Assembly (NCBI RefSeq): GCF_024385575.1
Contig: NZ_JANFMV010000001.1
Location: forward strand, 3,997,681 to 4,061,680
DNA from: Rhizobium sp. NRK18
GTDB taxonomy: Bacteria; Pseudomonadota; Alphaproteobacteria; Rhizobiales; Rhizobiaceae
Length of the DNA stretch: 64,000 nucleotides
Direction of reading: 5' to 3'
In this document: in pieces, positions 8,766 through 16,607 of the stretch
Layout: the number at the start of each line of letters is the position of its first letter
Position numbering within the stretch: position 1 is the stretch's first letter
Translations under genes and position numbers: made by a program
Notes under the pieces: model-generated
Seen by the model: the letters and a program-made list of their open reading frames with translations, nothing else
What the model was told of the DNA's origin: nothing
Databases searched by the model: none

Positions 8766-9754
8766 CGTCCGGCTCCGCCAAACATGAGCTCCTGAACGAT
8801 GGCCTGCGCAGCCACTGCATCCTGGCGCTCGATCGCATCGCCGAGCCGGTTGTCCCGCTCCATCCGGTCGACCACCTGTAGCATGCGCTTGACCGTTTCG
8901 ATGTTGACCTCGCATTCGCGCACCGGATCGAGGCCCGTCATGTCCGGGAAGGTGTCGAAATAGATGGCGCCGTCGTAACCGTCGCGGCGGATCTGCCGCA
9001 GCAGTTCGATCGTCTGCAGCGAATGGACCGCACCGACCATCAATCCGTCGTCGCGCTTGGCGTAACCGTCATTGAGATGGACACCGAGGAGACGGCTGTG
9101 GCGGGCGATCATCGCGGCCGCGAAGGCCGGCTGTTCGTCGGCATAGAGCACATGCGCGAAATCCAGCGTCACACCGAGATTTTCTGCGCCCACCTCGCGG
9201 ATCGCCAGCAGGGTTGTCGCGCAATCCGGCAGCAGACTGTAGCTGCGCGGCTCGTTCGGTTTGTACTCGATCGAGATCAGGCAGTCGGGATCATGCGCAC
9301 AAACTTCACGAATTCCATCTATCTCGTGTTGCCAAAGGCGATCATAATCCGCCTGGAAGGCATAATCGAACCCGTCCTGACCAAGCCAGATGGTCATCAG
9401 GTTTGCGCCTGCCTCGCGGGCTGCATCAATGCCTGCCTTGGTGAGGTCGATCGCCTCACGACGGACACCGGCATCCGGATGGGTGAAGGCACCGAGCTTG
9501 AAGGCCGGATTGGTGTAATACCGCATGGCAAAGCCGTTGATGTGCAGGCCGAGATCATCAAGCTTGATGCGTAGATCGGATGGCTTCTCGGCGACGTGAT
9601 CGGGATAATTGAGATCCAGGTCCGTCAGCCCTTTCACCTTTGCCGCCCGCGCCGCCATCTGCAGCATGGACGGCTTGCCCTTCAGATCCGGCCATTCACC
9701 GGCGGGGTTCGAGGCAAAGGAGTTCAAACGCGTGGTAAAACGCAGACCGGACAT
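8762..9754 (-). CDS. Sugar isomerase/epimerase, xylose-isomerase-like TIM barrel
   Basis: 330 residues, AP-endonuclease-2/xylose-isomerase-like fold. Probable metal ligands are in ISIEYKPNEPRSY (Glu), GVTLDFAHVLYADEQP (Asp, His) and LGVHLNDGYAKRDDG (His, Asp). First gene of a tightly coupled operon with an RpiR regulator and a PfkB kinase, so it probably converts an imported ketose or polyol product into the kinase substrate. Its C-terminal tail (about 290-330) is a helical extension. The exact reaction cannot be read from the sequence. Confidence 0.7.
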   Translation of the reverse strand: MSGLRFTTRLNSFASNPAGEWPDLKGKPSMLQMAARAAKVKGLTDLDLNYPDHVAEKPSDLRIKLDDLGLHINGFAMRYYTNPAFKLGAFTHPDAGVRREAIDLTKAGIDAAREAGANLMTIWLGQDGFDYAFQADYDRLWQHEIDGIREVCAHDPDCLISIEYKPNEPRSYSLLPDCATTLLAIREVGAENLGVTLDFAHVLYADEQPAFAAAMIARHSRLLGVHLNDGYAKRDDGLMVGAVHSLQTIELLRQIRRDGYDGAIYFDTFPDMTGLDPVRECEVNIETVKRMLQVVDRMERDNRLGDAIERQDAVAAQAIVQELMFGGAGR

Positions 9755-9924
9755 CAGCTATCATCCCTTCGATATCTTCATGCCCTTTCTTCACAGCATT
9801 TTCTTTATTTGTAAAGTAAGAAGATTTGGAAGCCGCTTGCGGTCCTGCGGTTTCGAGGATGCTCGCGCCCAGAAATTGGGCACGCACAAAAATCGTACAT
9901 GCGCCATCTGCGACGTATTGACAT

Positions 9925-9969
9925 ATGCTAAAATTGGATGAAATGATTTGACTGATACAAATTTTGCAT
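9925..9969. promoter_or_regulatory. Inverted repeat in divergent promoter region, candidate LysR operator
   Basis: An AT-rich 224-base gap separates the isomerase operon (minus) from the LysR gene (plus). It holds arms ATGCTAAAATT (9925-9935) and AATTTTGCAT (9960-9969), complementary except for one extra T, ending 9 bases before the LysR start. A TTGACA box lies at 9918-9923. The site would suit LysR autoregulation. No other element is obvious in the gap. Confidence 0.35.
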
Positions 9970-9978
9970 TAAGGCCCT

Positions 9979-10950
9979 ATGGAAACGCGTGATCTACAGA
10001 CCTTTCTGGCCGTGGCTGAAAGCGGCAGCATAACCAAGGCTGCCGAAGCCCTCGGGCGTTCGCAGCCATCGGTCACGCGCACCATCCAGGATCTCGAAGC
10101 GGAACTCGGCTTTGCACTTTTGCAGCGGGTGGGACGCCGCGTGCAGCTATCCGAAGAGGGCGTCGCCTTCGAAGAGGAAGCCCGGCGCCTGCTGATGTCC
10201 TTTACCGAACTGGCCGCCCGCGCCAAGACGATCGCTGCCGGCAAGGGCCGCATCCTGCAGATCGCAACGACATCGGCAATCGGCACCGCTCTCATCCCAA
10301 CGGCACTTGCAGAGCTCAGGAACGTGGCTTTGCCGCACGAGACCCATCTGGGCCAGTTCCTGCCGTCGGTCGTCGCCCAGGAAGTGCGCAGCGGCCGGGC
10401 GGAGATCGGCTTTTCCAGCCTGCCGCTCGATACGCCAGGGCTCGATGTCCTGCGGCTGTACTCGGCACCGGACGTCGTGGCGCTACGTGAGGACGACCCG
10501 CTTGCAGCGCTTGACGTCGTGCCTCTTTCCGCATTGGCCGGACGCCGGATCGCAACCATGCTCAACCCCTTGCGCTTCCAGCTGCATGTGGCGCGCGCGC
10601 TCGCCTCCAAGGGCATCGAGACCGGTCCGGTCATCCGCACGAACATCTCCTACGGCGCCCTGCAGCTGGTGCGCGAGACCGGGGTCGTGGCGGTCATCGA
10701 GCCTGTGTCGGCCTATGGGCTCAGCCTGCCGGGCGTCGTCATCCGGCCCATCGATGTGACGGTCCCGTTCTACTGGGGCGTTATCGCCGCCGAAAGGCGA
10801 CCGCTCCGTCCGCTGGCCGAAGCGCTGATGGAAGCGGTGGAAGCCGTCGCCGAACGCTCGATCGCCGGTTTCAAAAAGCTCGACCCGGCGCTTGCCGGCC
10901 AATTGGTGACAGGCCCGACATCGGCCACAAACCACGGAAATGACGCATGA
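9979..10950 (+). CDS. LysR-family transcriptional regulator
   Basis: 323 residues: N-terminal winged helix-turn-helix (LQTFLAVAESGSITKAAEAL, then SQPSVTRTIQDLEAELGFAL) and a LysR substrate-binding domain. It is the first gene of the plus-strand operon; its TGA overlaps the monooxygenase ATG (ATGA). A LysR gene co-transcribed with its targets is less common than a divergent one. It likely controls the monooxygenase/CMD/ABC cluster downstream; the inducer is unknown. Confidence 0.85.
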   Translation: METRDLQTFLAVAESGSITKAAEALGRSQPSVTRTIQDLEAELGFALLQRVGRRVQLSEEGVAFEEEARRLLMSFTELAARAKTIAAGKGRILQIATTSAIGTALIPTALAELRNVALPHETHLGQFLPSVVAQEVRSGRAEIGFSSLPLDTPGLDVLRLYSAPDVVALREDDPLAALDVVPLSALAGRRIATMLNPLRFQLHVARALASKGIETGPVIRTNISYGALQLVRETGVVAVIEPVSAYGLSLPGVVIRPIDVTVPFYWGVIAAERRPLRPLAEALMEAVEAVAERSIAGFKKLDPALAGQLVTGPTSATNHGNDA

Positions 10951-12416
10951 GCGACACCACAACAGTGCCTAATCCCGAAGGTCTTGCCGCGCTCGAGGCG
11001 CAGCTCGCGCGGGATTTCGACTATCTCGAACTGCCAGCCAAGCCGTGGGTGCCGGAACATTGTTCGGACGGCAAGCGCGTGCGGGACGTCGTCGTCATCG
11101 GTGCCGGCATGTGCGGGCTGGCCGCGACCGCCAAGCTGGTTCTGACCGGCATCACCAATGTTGTCGCCTATGACGCCGCGCCGGAAGGCCTCGAAGGTCC
11201 CTGGGTCACCTTCGCGCGCATGGAGACGCTCCGCTCGCCGAAGTCGCTGACCGGCCCTGCACTCGGTTTGCCGCAACTTACCTTTCGCGCCTGGTTCACC
11301 GCGCAATGGGGGGCGGAGGCATGGCAGTCGCTGGACAAGATCCCCCGCACGCAGTGGATGGACTACCTGATCTGGTATCGCAACGTCCTCAACCTGCCGG
11401 TGCGCAACGGCGTGAAGATGACCGGCATTTCCTTTGAAGGCGACCTGATCGGTATCGATCTCGAGGGCGCGGAGACCGGCCGCGTCTACACCCGCCGCCT
11501 CGTGCTCGCCACCGGCCGCTCCGGCCTGGGCGGCTTCGCCGTCCCGGACTTCCTCCAGGGCATCGACCGAACGCTCTGGGCGCATTCTGCCGACGATATC
11601 GATTTCGATGCCCTGAAGGGCAAGAGGATTGCCGTGATCGGCGCCGGCGCCTCTTCCATGGACAATGCGGCGACGGCGCTAGAGGCTGGCGCGGGGGCTG
11701 TCGATCTTTTGATCCGGCGCAAGGAAATGCCGCGCATCAACAAGATGACCGGCGTCGGCAGCCAAGGCATGGTGCACGGCATGCTGCCGCTTGCCGATCA
11801 CTGGAAGTGGAAGTTCTTCGATTATTCCGCCGCCACGCAGACACCACCGCCGCATTCCTCGACGCTGCGCGTCTCGCGCCACGAGAACGCCCGGTTCCTC
11901 CTCGACTGCGGCATCGTCTCCGTTGCCGAGGACGGCAAGGAACTGCTGATCGAGACGACACAGGGGCGGTTGCGCTACGATTATCTGATCGCCGCGACCG
12001 GCTTTACCAACAATTTCGACGGCCGGCCGGAATTTGCGACAATCGCGCCGCATATCCGCAAATGGTCAGACGGCAGATACAAGCCGGACATGGGGCCGCC
12101 GCGCGAGTCGCTGGTCGAGGCGCCGGATCTCGGGCCCGTTTTCGAATTCCGGGAAAAGGTGCCGGGGGAGTGCCCGCAGCTCAGGCACATTCACTGCTTC
12201 AACGACGCAGCCATGCTGACCCACGGCAAGGTCTCCGGCGATATTCCCGCCGTCAGCGCTGGCGCGGACAGGCTTGTTCGCGGGATCGCCGCCTCGCTCT
12301 TCGCCGAGGATATCGAAACCCATTACGCCAATCTCGTTGCCTATGACGTCCCCGAACTGGTCGGCGACGAATGGACCGATTCAACCCCTCTCTTGCAGAA
12401 GGAGACCGCATTGTGA
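10947..12416 (+). CDS. FAD/NAD(P)-dependent monooxygenase-like flavoprotein
   Basis: 489 residues with two dinucleotide-binding folds: VVIGAGMCGLAATAKL (about 48-63) for FAD, and IAVIGAGASSMDNAATAL (about 228-245) for NAD(P)H. This is the layout of class B flavin monooxygenases and related oxidoreductases. The Baeyer-Villiger fingerprint FxGxxxHxxxW is not present between them (the segment reads GIDRTLWAHSADD). Coupled to the LysR gene upstream and to the CMD gene downstream (GTGA overlap). Probably oxidises the compound brought in by the ABC importer of the same operon. Substrate unknown. Confidence 0.7.
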   Translation: MSDTTTVPNPEGLAALEAQLARDFDYLELPAKPWVPEHCSDGKRVRDVVVIGAGMCGLAATAKLVLTGITNVVAYDAAPEGLEGPWVTFARMETLRSPKSLTGPALGLPQLTFRAWFTAQWGAEAWQSLDKIPRTQWMDYLIWYRNVLNLPVRNGVKMTGISFEGDLIGIDLEGAETGRVYTRRLVLATGRSGLGGFAVPDFLQGIDRTLWAHSADDIDFDALKGKRIAVIGAGASSMDNAATALEAGAGAVDLLIRRKEMPRINKMTGVGSQGMVHGMLPLADHWKWKFFDYSAATQTPPPHSSTLRVSRHENARFLLDCGIVSVAEDGKELLIETTQGRLRYDYLIAATGFTNNFDGRPEFATIAPHIRKWSDGRYKPDMGPPRESLVEAPDLGPVFEFREKVPGECPQLRHIHCFNDAAMLTHGKVSGDIPAVSAGADRLVRGIAASLFAEDIETHYANLVAYDVPELVGDEWTDSTPLLQKETAL

Positions 12417-12895
12417 TCGACGCCATGGACAAGGCCGCCGGCCTTTCGCCAGACGACGCCGTTTTCGGCGCAAGGCGGTTTCGCCCCGAATTCGTCGAGG
12501 GCGCGGAGCTCTGCCGTCTGTCGGTGCTGGCCCCCAAGACCGATCAGGGCCTGCCGCCGGTGCTTCGCCTGGCGCTCGCCCGCCGCATGGCCGCGCTCAA
12601 CAAGGATCAGGTTCTGGTCGAGGGCTATGACGCCGAGCTTGCCTCTCTTGGACCGACACCCGCACAGCTGACCCTCGCCCATGGCGATACCGATCTCGAA
12701 GAGCCGCTGGCAACGATTGCCCGTCATACCGATCTCGTCACCATGACGCCAAGCAAGGCGGCCAGGAGCGACATCGAACGGCTCGAATTGGCGGGACTGA
12801 CCAATCCCCAGATCGTCGCGCTGTCCGAACTGATCGCCTTCGTCAATTTCCAGACCCGTGTTGCCGCAGGTCTCAGACTGCTGAGGTCGGCATAA
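12413..12895 (+). CDS. CMD-domain protein, Avi_7170-type, without the redox cysteine pair
   Basis: 160 residues with a carboxymuconolactone-decarboxylase/AhpD-like helical fold (LPPVLRLALARRMAAL; LTNPQIVALSELIAFVNFQTRVAAG). It resembles the family catalogued as CMD domain protein, Avi_7170 family. The GTG start overlaps the preceding stop and has GGAG at proper distance; an earlier ATG at 12371 would lie inside the monooxygenase gene. Only one cysteine is visible and no CxxC, so unlike its neighbour it cannot do AhpD-type thiol chemistry alone. It may be the structural partner of the next gene product. Confidence 0.7.
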   Translation: MIDAMDKAAGLSPDDAVFGARRFRPEFVEGAELCRLSVLAPKTDQGLPPVLRLALARRMAALNKDQVLVEGYDAELASLGPTPAQLTLAHGDTDLEEPLATIARHTDLVTMTPSKAARSDIERLELAGLTNPQIVALSELIAFVNFQTRVAAGLRLLRSA

Positions 12896-13458
12896 TGTCT
12901 TCGATCCGTCTGAAGCCCCTGAACTGGCACCCCTACATCGAGCCGGTCGCCCTCGCGGAGGCAACGCCCGAGCAGTTGGATGCCATGAAGGTGACACCGT
13001 CCGCCAAGAAGGTGTCGAACTATGTGCTGACGCTGGCGCACGATCCGGAGAGCTATGTCGCCCGCACCGTGCTCTTCAACGCCATCATGTATGTCGAGGG
13101 CGGCCTTGCCCGCCCTGACCGCGAGCTTGGTGCGCTTGGCGCATCGATCGTCAATGGCTGCAAGTATTGCGCCGTCGTCCATGCCCGTCGGCACGCCGAG
13201 CTGACGAAGAACGACGACGTCGTCACGGCTCTCTATCTCAACAAGCCGGAGGAGCTCGGGCCCCGCGATGCGGCGATCCACGCCTTTGCCAGCCGTCTGT
13301 CGGCGGCGCCTTCCGAGGCGACGGCAGAGGACATCGCGGCACTGAGGGAGGTCGGCATGAACGACGTCGAGATCATCGACCTCATCCATGCCATCTCGAT
13401 CTTCGGCTGGGCCAACCGCCTGATGCATGTGCTCGGCTATGCCGACAATGAAAAATAG
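12895..13458 (+). CDS. Alkylhydroperoxidase-domain protein, Avi_7169-type
   Basis: 187 residues with the full AhpD active-site pattern E77-x11-C89-x2-C92-x3-H96 (in NGCKYCAVVHARRH). AhpD-type proteins use the cysteine pair to reduce peroxides or to handle thiol adducts. Its ATG overlaps the stop of the CMD gene (TAATG), so both CMD-fold proteins are made together. Pairing with a flavin monooxygenase suggests removal of a peroxide or sulfenyl by-product, or a distinct step in the same catabolic path. This is inference. Confidence 0.75.
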   Translation: MSSIRLKPLNWHPYIEPVALAEATPEQLDAMKVTPSAKKVSNYVLTLAHDPESYVARTVLFNAIMYVEGGLARPDRELGALGASIVNGCKYCAVVHARRHAELTKNDDVVTALYLNKPEELGPRDAAIHAFASRLSAAPSEATAEDIAALREVGMNDVEIIDLIHAISIFGWANRLMHVLGYADNEK

Positions 13459-13530
13459 CGGTGCCGGCACCGATATCGCCACGCCGGACACGATCGCCAT
13501 CGCCACGAACCAAGGGGACACCAACCAGAA

Positions 13531-14271
13531 ATGCTCGAAATCAAAGACCTGAAGCTGTCCTACGGAAGCTCCCGGATCCTGAACGGTGTCGACCTGTCGG
13601 TAAAGCGCGGTGACGTCGTCTCGATCATCGGCCCCAGCGGCACCGGCAAGACGACGCTGCTCAAATGCATCAACTACCTCGCCAAGCCGGCATCGGGCAC
13701 GATCACCTTCGACCAGATCCACATGGACTACGAACGCGCCGACAAGGCCGCCATCCGGGCGATCCGGCTGCGCACGGCAATGGTGTTCCAGCAGTTCAAC
13801 GTGTTCAAGAACATGACGGTCATCGAAAACGTCATGGACCCGCTTGTCGTGGTGCAGCGCAAATCCAAGGAGGAAGCGCGCGAAATCGCACTGCAGGAGC
13901 TGGATCGCGTTGGTCTTTCAGACAAGCTCAACCACTATCCCTCGCAGCTTTCGGGCGGCCAGCTTCAGCGTACCGGGATCGCCCGAGCGCTTGCCGTCAA
14001 GCCCGACGTGATGCTCTTCGACGAGCCCACATCATCGCTCGACCCCGAACTGGTCGGCGAAGTCCTCAAGGTGATCCGCGATGTCGCGTCGTCCGGCATG
14101 ACGTCGCTTCTCGTCACCCATGAGATGAAATTTGCGCGCAGCATTTCCAACCGGATCGTCTTCATGGACGGCGGTGTCGTCGCAGCCGACGGCAGCCCGG
14201 ACGCAATCTTCGACGAGCCCTCCACGCCACGCCTCGCGCAATTCCTGCAGTCTGAATACTCGTTTCAATAA
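13531..14271 (+). CDS. Polar amino-acid-type ABC transporter ATPase
   Basis: 246 residues. Walker A GPSGTGKTTL (about 33-42), signature LSGGQLQR, Walker B VMLFDEPTSSLD and the switch histidine in LLVTHEMKF are all intact. GlnQ/HisP family. It opens the importer half of the operon, 72 bases after the peroxidase gene, and is followed by the binding protein and two permeases. The order ATPase, binding protein, permease, permease is one of the usual ones for this family. Confidence 0.9.
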   Translation: MLEIKDLKLSYGSSRILNGVDLSVKRGDVVSIIGPSGTGKTTLLKCINYLAKPASGTITFDQIHMDYERADKAAIRAIRLRTAMVFQQFNVFKNMTVIENVMDPLVVVQRKSKEEAREIALQELDRVGLSDKLNHYPSQLSGGQLQRTGIARALAVKPDVMLFDEPTSSLDPELVGEVLKVIRDVASSGMTSLLVTHEMKFARSISNRIVFMDGGVVAADGSPDAIFDEPSTPRLAQFLQSEYSFQ

Positions 14272-14286
14272 GAAGGGAACTTAGAC

Positions 14287-15114
14287 ATGTCCATCATCCA
14301 TTCCATGACCCGTCGCCAGCTCGGCATCGCCGTAGCCGGAGGTATTTTCACGGCCCTCACGCTCTGCGGCGCTGCCCGCGCCGAGGACGTCCGTACCATC
14401 AAGATCGCCACGGCGGCCGAATCCAAGCCGCTCTCCTGGGGTGCGCTCGGCGAGGAGCCGCAGGGCTATGAGCCCGAACTGCTGAAGGCCATCAACGCCA
14501 AGCTGCCGCAATACAAGTTCGAGATGGAAGGCGCTGCCGACATCGCCCAGGAAACCGGCCTCGTGACCGGCAAGTATGACATGGCGACCGGTGGCTATTA
14601 CTGGTCCGACGCCCGCGCGAAGCAGTTCCTCATCCCGAAGAACCCGGAAGGGGCGAGCATGATGAAGATCTACAGCCGCAAGGACAGCGGCATCCAGGAG
14701 ATGAAGGATCTCGTCGGCAAGAAGATCGTGCCGGTCACGGCCGGTGGCGGCGTCTATCGTTTCGTCACCAAGTGGCAGGAAGCGAACCCCGACTACAAGA
14801 TCGACGTTTCGACCTCGAGCGCCGGCATTCCCTATCCGGACCGCCTGAAGGAGGTTCAGAACGGCAAGTACGACGCGCTCGTGCTGCCTTCCAACCTCGG
14901 CGAGCAAACCGTGATCGACAATCAGAAGCTCGACATCCAGGCCTCCGAGCCGGTGGTGATCAACAACACCTACATCCTCATCCACAAGTCGGCGGAAAAC
15001 GAGAAGCTTGCCGAGGACATCAACACGGCGCTCGGCGAACTGCGGGAGGACGGCACGATCGACAAGCTGTCCCAGAAGTGGTTCGGCGAAGAAATCAGCG
15101 AGTACATGAAGTAA
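14287..15114 (+). CDS. Polar amino-acid-type ABC substrate-binding protein
   Basis: 275 residues, family 3 extracellular solute-binding fold (DLVGKKIVPVTAGGGVYRFV; KLSQKWFGEEISEYMK at the C terminus). The signal peptide begins MSIIHSMTRRQLGIAVAGG and ends near AARAED; the RRQLG pair makes Tat export possible. The ligand site departs from standard amino-acid binders (IATAAESKPLSWG instead of the usual GxxxxFxPF), which suggests a non-standard ligand. Together with the monooxygenase genes it probably serves import of the compound that the operon degrades. Confidence 0.85.
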   Translation: MSIIHSMTRRQLGIAVAGGIFTALTLCGAARAEDVRTIKIATAAESKPLSWGALGEEPQGYEPELLKAINAKLPQYKFEMEGAADIAQETGLVTGKYDMATGGYYWSDARAKQFLIPKNPEGASMMKIYSRKDSGIQEMKDLVGKKIVPVTAGGGVYRFVTKWQEANPDYKIDVSTSSAGIPYPDRLKEVQNGKYDALVLPSNLGEQTVIDNQKLDIQASEPVVINNTYILIHKSAENEKLAEDINTALGELREDGTIDKLSQKWFGEEISEYMK

Positions 15115-15128
15115 TCCGGCTTCCGGAT
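15114..15128 (+). promoter_or_regulatory. Short stem-loop after binding-protein gene
   Basis: Six-bp stem ATCCGG / CCGGAT with a three-base loop beginning on the last base of the binding-protein stop codon and followed by TTTCC. Small, but it sits at the same place as larger hairpins in other importer operons of the window. Confidence 0.35.
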
Positions 15129-15181
15129 TTCCTGAGATATCGTCAGCGGCAGGCTGAAGACACACCAAGGAGTGTTTCAAC

Positions 15182-15889
15182 GTGAATCTATCCGAGATGA
15201 TTCCCGAGTTGCTCTCGGCACTGCCGCTGACGCTGGCAATCATGTTCGTCGCGATGGCCGCCGGCTTCTGCCTGGCGCTCCTCGCGACGACGCTCAGGGT
15301 CCGCAGGATCCCGATCCTGAGCCAGCTAGCCGACCTCTATGTCTCCTATGCGCGCAGCGTGCCGGTCGTCCTGCAGCTGTTCGTCGCCTTCTACGGTCTG
15401 CCCCTCGTGGTCGGCCTGATGGGCATCGAGGACTTTTTCTCGGCCAACGTCGCAGCCATGGTCGGCCTCAGCCTCTATCACGGCGGCTATCTGTCGGAGG
15501 TCATGCGGCCGGCCTATCTTGCCGTCGACCGCGGCCAGCACGATGCCGCCGACAGCCTGGGATACACCTTCCGGCAGAAGGTGACCCGGATCGTCGGCCC
15601 GCAGGCCGTGCATATCGCGCTTCCGGGCTATGGCAACTCGATCATCTACCTGATCCACAACGTCGCCCTGGTCATGTACATCGGCGCGGCTGACGTCATG
15701 GCGACGGCGCATCTCGTCATGGAGCGAGATTACAACCAGTACCAGTTCGAGACCTATCTCATTCTGGCGGTGATCTACTCCATCCTCTGCCTGATCACCT
15801 GGCTCATCGTGCGCTTCTTCGAGCAGCGTTCCGCCAAATACACCGTCAAGGGCGCGCAGGTAAAACTCGTCGCCATGCCCAGCGTCTGA
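15182..15889 (+). CDS. Polar amino-acid-type ABC permease (HisM/GlnP family)
   Basis: 235 residues with about five membrane segments and the family loop (DAADSLGYTFRQKVTRIVGPQ) that docks on the ATPase. The motif YARSVPVVLQLFVAFYGLP is typical of GlnP/HisQ permeases. A GTG at 15182 serves as start, preceded by AAGGAG. Forms the channel with the next gene product. Confidence 0.88.
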   Translation: MNLSEMIPELLSALPLTLAIMFVAMAAGFCLALLATTLRVRRIPILSQLADLYVSYARSVPVVLQLFVAFYGLPLVVGLMGIEDFFSANVAAMVGLSLYHGGYLSEVMRPAYLAVDRGQHDAADSLGYTFRQKVTRIVGPQAVHIALPGYGNSIIYLIHNVALVMYIGAADVMATAHLVMERDYNQYQFETYLILAVIYSILCLITWLIVRFFEQRSAKYTVKGAQVKLVAMPSV

Positions 15890-15904
15890 CCGGAGACAAG
15901 ATCC

Positions 15905-16597
15905 ATGTTCGACATCAGCGTCCTCTGGCCGGATTTCGTCAGCATCATGAGCGCAGTGCCGCGCACGCTCGTCATGGCGGTGGCGATCTTCATCCTGTCG
16001 ACCCTCATCGGCAGCCTGTTCGCGCTCGCGGAATATCGCCGCATCCCGATCCTCAGGCACCTGGTCATCGCCTACAAGATCGCCTTCAAGGGCGTACCGA
16101 TGGTCGTCGTCGTCTTTCTCGCCTATTACGGCCTGCCGGCGACACTGCACTTCCTGGCCGCAACACTCGGCATCGACTTCAACGGCCACACGACACCGAA
16201 CTGGGTGACGCTCATCGTCGCGCTCACCGCCTGCGTGGCGGCGTTCCAGGCCGAAGTCGTGAAGGGTGCTCTGAACTCGTTCGACACCGGACAGGCCGAC
16301 GCGGCCTATTCGCTCGGCTATCGGGGCACGCAGATGTTTCGCCGCATCCTTCTGCCGCAGGTCACCGTCGCCGCCATTCCGGACCTCGCCAATTCGTTCA
16401 TGGTGATCATGAAGGCGCTGTCGCTCGGATTTGCGATCGAAGTCGTCGACATCTTCGCCCAGTCACAGCTGACCGCCGCGTTGAACTTCTACTATCTCGA
16501 AGCCTTCCTCGTCGCCGTGGTCATCTACATGGTGATCGCCTACCTCGTCACCCAGATTGCCGACCGGACGGAACGGGCCCTGAGGCTGCGCAGCTGA
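15905..16597 (+). CDS. Polar amino-acid-type ABC permease (HisQ/GlnP family)
   Basis: 230 residues, five predicted membrane segments, with the ATPase-contact loop DAAYSLGYRGTQMFRRILLPQ and the motif FKGVPMVVVVFLAYYGLP. Last gene of the monooxygenase/importer operon; its stop lies 10 bases from the convergent stop of the dehydrogenase gene, leaving no room for a separate terminator. Heterodimer partner of the preceding permease. Confidence 0.88.
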   Translation: MFDISVLWPDFVSIMSAVPRTLVMAVAIFILSTLIGSLFALAEYRRIPILRHLVIAYKIAFKGVPMVVVVFLAYYGLPATLHFLAATLGIDFNGHTTPNWVTLIVALTACVAAFQAEVVKGALNSFDTGQADAAYSLGYRGTQMFRRILLPQVTVAAIPDLANSFMVIMKALSLGFAIEVVDIFAQSQLTAALNFYYLEAFLVAVVIYMVIAYLVTQIADRTERALRLRS

Positions 16598-16607
16598 TAG
16601 CGGCAAC

